In this document: piece by piece, positions 59,970-64,000 of the stretch
How the letters are laid out: every line of letters begins with the position of its first letter
Numbering within the stretch: the stretch's first letter is position 1
Origin: Lachnospiraceae bacterium
GTDB lineage: Bacteria > Bacillota > Clostridia > Lachnospirales > Lachnospiraceae
DNA: 64,000 nt
Reading direction: 5' to 3'
Assembly (NCBI GenBank): GCA_017472605.1
Contig: JAFUPV010000019.1
Span: 1-64,000 of the forward strand
Notes under the pieces: generated by a model
The model's database searches: none
Told to the model about the DNA's origin: nothing
What the model saw: only the letters and a program-made list of their open reading frames with translations
Program-made: the position numbers and the translations under genes

Positions 59970-60059
59970 AAATCATACGGGTGGTGCCGGCGGACATTTC
60001 GCTCAGAACCGGGAAGCGGAAGAATAACTGAAACCGTTACGACAGGAAAACTGAAATAA

Positions 60060-60095
60060 CCCATGAGAACCAGTTGACGAATTGGTTCTCATGGG
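60060..60095. terminator. Bidirectional terminator between LysR and aspartase genes
   Basis: CCCATGAGAACCAGT pairs with ATTGGTTCTCATGGG around a six-base loop; TTATTTTAT on the plus side and TTATTTCAG on the minus side. Confidence 0.85.
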
Positions 60096-60117
60096 TTATT
60101 TTATCGCAAAAATCCCA

Positions 60118-61590
60118 TTATTTCATTGCATCCTTCAGTTCTTTCTCCTCCAGCAGCTGCTCACCGGAAATACCCGGCTCAGTCATGGAGTATGGATCCA
60201 GGATGATGTCAAGCTCTTCCTCTGTCAGCAGCTTGTCTCTCAGAATCAGCTCACGGACAGAAGCGCCGGTCTTGATTGCTTCCTTTGCAAGAGTCGCAGC
60301 GCGGCCATATCCAACGTGCGGGCAGATTGCGGTGATGATGCCGACACTGTTTTCAACCATCTCACGGCAGTGATCCACGTTTGCGGTAATACCAACGATA
60401 CAGTTGTCAACCAGTGTGCGGACTGCATAGGTCAGAGTTTCAAGAGACTGAATCATGTTATAGAAAATGATCGGCTCGAAGGCGTTTAACTCCAGCTGAC
60501 CGGCCTCAGTAGCCATGGCGATGGTCATGTCATTGCCGATGATGTTGAAGGCTACCTGGTTAACAACCTCCGGGATAACCGGGTTTACCTTACCGGGCAT
60601 GATGGAAGAACCGTTCTGCTTTGCCGGCAGATTGATCTCGCCCAGGCCAGTGCGGGGACCGGAGGACATCAGACGAAGGTCGTTGGACATCTTGGACAGG
60701 TTTACAGCACAGGCTTTCACTGTACCGGAAACAGAAGCATATCCGTCCAGGTTCTGGGTTGCGTCGATCAGGTCATAGGCCTGAACCAGATCAAGGCGGG
60801 TCAGCATTGCGATGTTGCGGACAACCTTCTGCAGATACTGAACGTCAGCGTTCAGACCGGTTCCGATTGCAGTACCGCCCAGATTCAGGGAGCTCATCTC
60901 ACGCTTTGCGTTCTCCAGACGGCTGATGTCGCGGCGGATTGCGCGGCTGTATGCGCGGAATTCCTGACCAAGACGGATCGGAACGGCATCCTGCAGCTGG
61001 GTACGTCCCATCTTGATTACACCATCAAACTCAGTTGCTTTGTCAGCCAGTGCCTGACGAAGACGCTCCAGCTGTTCCTGCGCTCTGTGGATCAGGCGAA
61101 GGATCGTGATGCGTCCGCAGGACGGGAAGACGTCATTGGTGGACTGACCATAGTTTACGTGGTCGTTGGGGTTAACGATGGTGTAGTCACCCTTCTTTCC
61201 GCCAAGAATTTCAATGGCGCGGTTTGCAATCACCTCGTTGGCGTTCATGTTCAGAGAGGTACCAGCTCCGCCCTGAATCGGGTCAACGATGAACTGGTCA
61301 TGAAGCTTTCCGGAAATGATCTCGTCACAGGCGCGGACGATGGCGTCGGTGCGCTTCTTGTCCAGACGGCCAACCTCGAAGTTGGTGATTGCTGCTGCCT
61401 TTTTAATCTGAGCGATGCTGATGATCAGCTCCGGATGGGTGGTCAGACCGGTGATGTAGAAATTCTCTGCCGCACGCATGGTCTGCACGCCCCAATATAC
61501 GTTAACCGGCACTTCCTTCTCGCCGATGGAGTCGTGCTCGGTTCTTGTTCCCTGTTCAAATAATTCCGGTTTCAGTATTCTGTTCTGCAT
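60118..61590 (-). CDS. aspA: Aspartate ammonia-lyase
   Basis: 490 residues of the aspartase/fumarase superfamily. It opens RTEHDSIGEKEVPVNVYWGV then QTMRA, has the substrate-binding blocks GGAGTSLNMNANEVIANRA, NPNDHVNYGQSTNDVFPS and KMGRTQLQDAVPIRLGQEF, and the mobile catalytic-loop signature GSSIMPGKVNP (about 327). It deaminates aspartate to fumarate and ammonia, a route for amino-acid fermentation. Class II fumarase is the main alternative, but RTQLQDAVP is aspartase-like. The ATG at 61590 has a GGGGGA site; an extension to 61686 has none. Promoter at 61758-61786. Confidence 0.93.
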   Translation of the reverse strand: MQNRILKPELFEQGTRTEHDSIGEKEVPVNVYWGVQTMRAAENFYITGLTTHPELIISIAQIKKAAAITNFEVGRLDKKRTDAIVRACDEIISGKLHDQFIVDPIQGGAGTSLNMNANEVIANRAIEILGGKKGDYTIVNPNDHVNYGQSTNDVFPSCGRITILRLIHRAQEQLERLRQALADKATEFDGVIKMGRTQLQDAVPIRLGQEFRAYSRAIRRDISRLENAKREMSSLNLGGTAIGTGLNADVQYLQKVVRNIAMLTRLDLVQAYDLIDATQNLDGYASVSGTVKACAVNLSKMSNDLRLMSSGPRTGLGEINLPAKQNGSSIMPGKVNPVIPEVVNQVAFNIIGNDMTIAMATEAGQLELNAFEPIIFYNMIQSLETLTYAVRTLVDNCIVGITANVDHCREMVENSVGIITAICPHVGYGRAATLAKEAIKTGASVRELILRDKLLTEEELDIILDPYSMTEPGISGEQLLEEKELKDAMK

Positions 61591-61757
61591 AATAAAATCC
61601 CCCTGCTCAATGATTGCTTTCCCTCTGCAATCAACATCAAAATATTGTTGGATGATGGAGCCCGGGAATCCGGCGTGACGCGTCACTGGCGAAATCTGCC
61701 GGAAATTATGTATCGAAAAACCTGTGCAGTCAGGGGCCTCATCGGTTTCCGTGAAGT

Positions 61758-61786
61758 ATTATATATAAACATCAGGGTAGAATCAA
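61758..61786 (-). promoter_or_regulatory. aspA promoter
   Basis: On the minus strand TTGATT (61781-61786), 17-base spacer, TATAAT (61758-61763), giving a leader of about 160 bases. No regulator site is evident. Confidence 0.65.
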
Positions 61787-61845
61787 ATACATATAGTTAT
61801 ATAATTGTTATAAACAGAAAGTTATAGAACATGTTTTGGCGGAGT

Positions 61846-62496
61846 TCAGGAAATAACCGCCTCTTTCCCTTCCTCAAACTCCTCCTCCGCCAGATACTGC
61901 CGGAAAATCCGATTGAAAATAAAGGACTGGGCAAATGCCAGCAGCGGAAGTCCGAACACGGTCAGCGGAAACAGCTTCAGAACGATCAGCGCACCGCCGC
62001 ACCAGAAAATGACAGCAAGACAGAAACTCCAGTGAATGTTTTTCAGCGAAATGAACAGACTGGAGCGGAACAGATCCATGATTGAAGTATGGAACTGGGA
62101 CAGCAGCGGGAAAAACCAGGTGCCGATCAGGACGAAAATGAACAGGATACTTAAGAACAGGAACGAAAGAATCCGCAGAAGATCGTTGGGACTGCTGCTG
62201 AACGCCCACCAGTTGACGGCGAGCATGAGAACAAAAGCAAGCATGATCAGCCAGACAATTGTTGCCTGACGGAAGTTTTCCTTAAAGGAATGGAAAAAAT
62301 CCCGGGCAATGTAGCTTTCCTCATCCCGGGCCATTCGCAGTGTCGTATAGTAAACAGCTGTTGTCGATGCGCCGATGGTAATGATCGGCAGACTGCAGAT
62401 CAGCCAGAGCAGGTTCAGCCAGGCCAGATACATGATTTTTGATAAAAAATTGGTGAACTTATTGTCAGGACTGAAAATACCGGTCAGTTTATTCAT
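61846..62496 (-). CDS. YesL/DUF624 membrane protein
   Basis: 216 residues from the ATG at 62496 (AAAGGAG site). Four to five membrane helices; MYLAWLNLLWLICSLPIITI then GAST and TALYYTTLRM-like VYYTTLRMARDEESYIARDF are typical of YesL. The family is nearly always beside carbohydrate ABC importers of the LplB/YtcP type, as here, and is thought to help their function or assembly. It is divergent from the importer genes. Confidence 0.9.
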   Translation of the reverse strand: MNKLTGIFSPDNKFTNFLSKIMYLAWLNLLWLICSLPIITIGASTTAVYYTTLRMARDEESYIARDFFHSFKENFRQATIVWLIMLAFVLMLAVNWWAFSSSPNDLLRILSFLFLSILFIFVLIGTWFFPLLSQFHTSIMDLFRSSLFISLKNIHWSFCLAVIFWCGGALIVLKLFPLTVFGLPLLAFAQSFIFNRIFRQYLAEEEFEEGKEAVIS

Positions 62497-62831
62497 GGGC
62501 TGCTCCTTTCGAAACTTCGTGCGATTTGCGCTGCGAGATTTCCCGCAAGCTACTTTGCGAAACATGCTGCGATCCGCTCTGTTATTGTTTTCGGATCCGC
62601 TCCTGTTCTGATTATACATGGTCAGACGGCAGAAAAACAATATGATATGTTACCAGTGTTACTTTTCAGACTGTAAAAATTACCTCCCGCCCCATTATGG
62701 TAGCTTTTGGGATTTCTTTTTTTGCCATGCCGGGTTAGAATGCAGCTAAAGGCACAGGCAGAGGCGTGACATAAGGTCAGATATCAGACGGAATCGCTTC
62801 TGCAAAAAATAAAAAGAGAGGGGAAGCATTT
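62497..62831. other. Divergent regulatory region, no gene
   Basis: The stretch lies between the YesL gene and the ABC permease. TGCGA/TTTCGCA motifs recur four times between 62515 and 62575 near the YesL start. A TAGAAT near 62736 could be a -10 for the permease operon, but the -35 is weak. Nothing coding is seen. Confidence 0.5.
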
Positions 62832-63794
62832 ATGTCGAAATCAAGAAAGAAAATGCCGAAGAAAAAAGGCGAAGGAGTCCTGAGAGGTCTGGCATATGAT
62901 ATCCGGTACAATCCGTATCTGTGCATAATGGCTCTGCCCGCAGTCATCTGGTTCTGCATCTTTTCCTATGCGCCGCTGGTTTATCTGGTAGCAGCATTCA
63001 AAAAATATTCCGCAGTCAAAGGGCTGTGGGGAAGTGACTGGGTCGGTCTCAAGAACTTTGAAGCCTTCTTTGGTTCCAAAAGCTTCTACACAGTTACCTA
63101 CAACACCCTGTATCTGAACCTTCTGTTCATTCTTTCCGGCATGGTGGTATCCATCTTCATCGCCATCGCGCTGTCCGAAGTTTCCAGCAAATGGTTCAAA
63201 AAAATCACACAGTCGGTTGTCATCCTTCCGCATTTCATCTCCTGGACGGTTGTGGCACTTCTGTGCGAAGCGCTTCTGAAAACAAGCAATGGCTTCATTA
63301 ATAACGTCATCTCCGCACTTGGTTTTGAACGGATCAACTTCTATCAGAACGCAGATGTATGGCCGGCACTGCTGACCTTCCTGAAGGTATGGCAGGGCGC
63401 AGGATACGGCTCCATCGTCTATCTGGCAACCATCACCGGTCTGGATCAGGAAATGTATGAGGCAGCCCGTGTCGATGGGGCGACGAGAGGACAGTGTATC
63501 CGCTATCTGACCCTTCCGCTTCTGAAAAGCACAGCAATCATGCTGTTCATCATGAACATCGGTAAAATCTTCAACGGTGACTTCGGCATGATCTACAACC
63601 TGGTATTGAACAACACCATGCTCTACCGCACAACAAACGTCATTGATACCTATGTATACCGCATGCTGGTTGAGTCATCCAACATCGGTCAGTCTTCCGC
63701 GGTATCCCTGTATCAGTCAATCATGGGCTTCTGCATCGTGCTGGCGACCAATGCGCTGACCAGAAAGCTGGATCCGGATTCAGCTCTGTTCTAA
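62832..63794 (+). CDS. Carbohydrate ABC transporter permease (LplB type)
   Basis: 320 residues with six membrane helices. A lysine-rich head (SKSRKKMPKKKGEG) precedes YNPYLCIMALPAVIWFCIFS, and the coupling loop EMYEAARVDGATRGQCIRYL is the EAA motif of the CUT1 LplB group, which imports oligosaccharides with a partner YtcP-type permease. GSIVYLATITGLDQ precedes it as usual. The second permease begins 18 bases later. AGAGGGGAAG is the ribosome site. The binding protein is expected beyond the window. Confidence 0.95.
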   Translation: MSKSRKKMPKKKGEGVLRGLAYDIRYNPYLCIMALPAVIWFCIFSYAPLVYLVAAFKKYSAVKGLWGSDWVGLKNFEAFFGSKSFYTVTYNTLYLNLLFILSGMVVSIFIAIALSEVSSKWFKKITQSVVILPHFISWTVVALLCEALLKTSNGFINNVISALGFERINFYQNADVWPALLTFLKVWQGAGYGSIVYLATITGLDQEMYEAARVDGATRGQCIRYLTLPLLKSTAIMLFIMNIGKIFNGDFGMIYNLVLNNTMLYRTTNVIDTYVYRMLVESSNIGQSSAVSLYQSIMGFCIVLATNALTRKLDPDSALF

Positions 63795-63812
63795 AGAAAG
63801 GAGGAAACGAGA

Positions 63813-64000
63813 ATGGCAAAGAAAAACAAAGAATACACCTACGACGCGAAAAAACACATTAAGATGACAGGCAGCGACCGTGTCATGAACATGGGCTTTT
63901 ACCTGTTCATCACCATCTTCTCTGTGATCTGCCTGATCCCCTTTCTTCTGGTTGTCGGTTCATCCTTCACCGCGGAAAAGGCGCTGACCATGAACGGCTA
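63813..64000 (+). CDS. Carbohydrate ABC transporter permease (YtcP/LplC type), 3' partial
   Basis: The first 62 codons of the partner permease. A charged head (MAKKNKEYTYDAKKHIKMTG) is followed by SDRVMNMGFYLFITIFSVIC as the first membrane helix and GSSFTAEKALTMNG, the usual opening of YtcP/LplC proteins. The reading frame runs off the window end. Ribosome site AAAGGAGG. Confidence 0.92.
   Translation, partial: MAKKNKEYTYDAKKHIKMTGSDRVMNMGFYLFITIFSVICLIPFLLVVGSSFTAEKALTMNG

Overview
The window is chromosomal DNA from an anaerobic Clostridia-type Firmicute, most likely a gut Lachnospiraceae. This is inferred from strong AGGAGG-type ribosome binding sites, Firmicute families (NiaR, RibU, YybP-ykoY-controlled MntP, FeoA-FeoB fusion, DUF134-NifX, YesL/LplB/YtcP), a fermentative alcohol dehydrogenase behind a Rex-like operator, an aspartase, and no visible respiratory genes. 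No rRNA, tRNA, CRISPR array, insertion sequence or phage was recognised. The species cannot be named from sequence alone.

Layout. 1-7.6 kb: the 3' end of a large RHS/YD-repeat polymorphic toxin with embedded ricin-type lectin domains, then an AT-rich run of small same-strand orphan genes (one HEAT-repeat, two membrane-anchored), the usual form of an exchangeable toxin-tip and immunity cassette. 7.9-11.5 kb: a heterodimeric ABC exporter. 11.7-13.4 kb: niacin repressor NiaR and a PTS-EIIC-like membrane protein. 13.8-16.1 kb (minus): BlaI repressor, M56 peptidase and an overlapping exported protein, with a palindromic operator on the promoter. 16.2-18.1 kb: two riboswitch-transporter units, FMN/ribU and Mn2+/mntP. 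18.1-19.6 kb: a structured transcript candidate, a TetR remnant and an esterase. 19.9-26.8 kb: FeoA-FeoB iron transporter, PlsC-type acyltransferase, a repeat-tailed Cthe_2159-like surface protein, and a flavoprotein with a 3 x 77-bp repeat leader. 27-31.2 kb: an M56 sensor protease facing a secreted protein with a similar domain, an Rpn nuclease and orphans. 31.2-35.8 kb: enolase and a MoxR-DUF58-membrane protein operon. 36-38 kb (minus): DtxR-type regulator and MATE pump. 38.1-45.2 kb: endonuclease IV, Rex-type-controlled alcohol dehydrogenase, VanY-like peptidase, DUF134-NifX protein with a His/Cys repeat tail, thioredoxin and its reductase, and an SDR. 45.4-47.6 kb: a c-di-GMP (GEMM) riboswitch before a diguanylate cyclase. 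47.6-58.9 kb: beta-propeller protein, patatin, ketopantoate reductase-like protein, a full oligopeptide ABC importer, a YfcC-type carrier and a CBM9-like protein. 59-61.6 kb: LysR regulator and aspartase. 61.8-64 kb: YesL and a divergent carbohydrate ABC importer that runs off the end.

The genes suggest a cell that senses metals, flavin, redox state and c-di-GMP mainly through RNA leaders and palindromic operators, and feeds on peptides, amino acids and plant or host polysaccharide. The most unusual features are the RHS tip with its orphan gene array, the M56/secreted-protein pair, the riboswitch-controlled cyclase whose product-inhibition site is altered, the tandem hairpin leader at 26 kb, and a series of unrelated short tandem repeats between or at the ends of genes.
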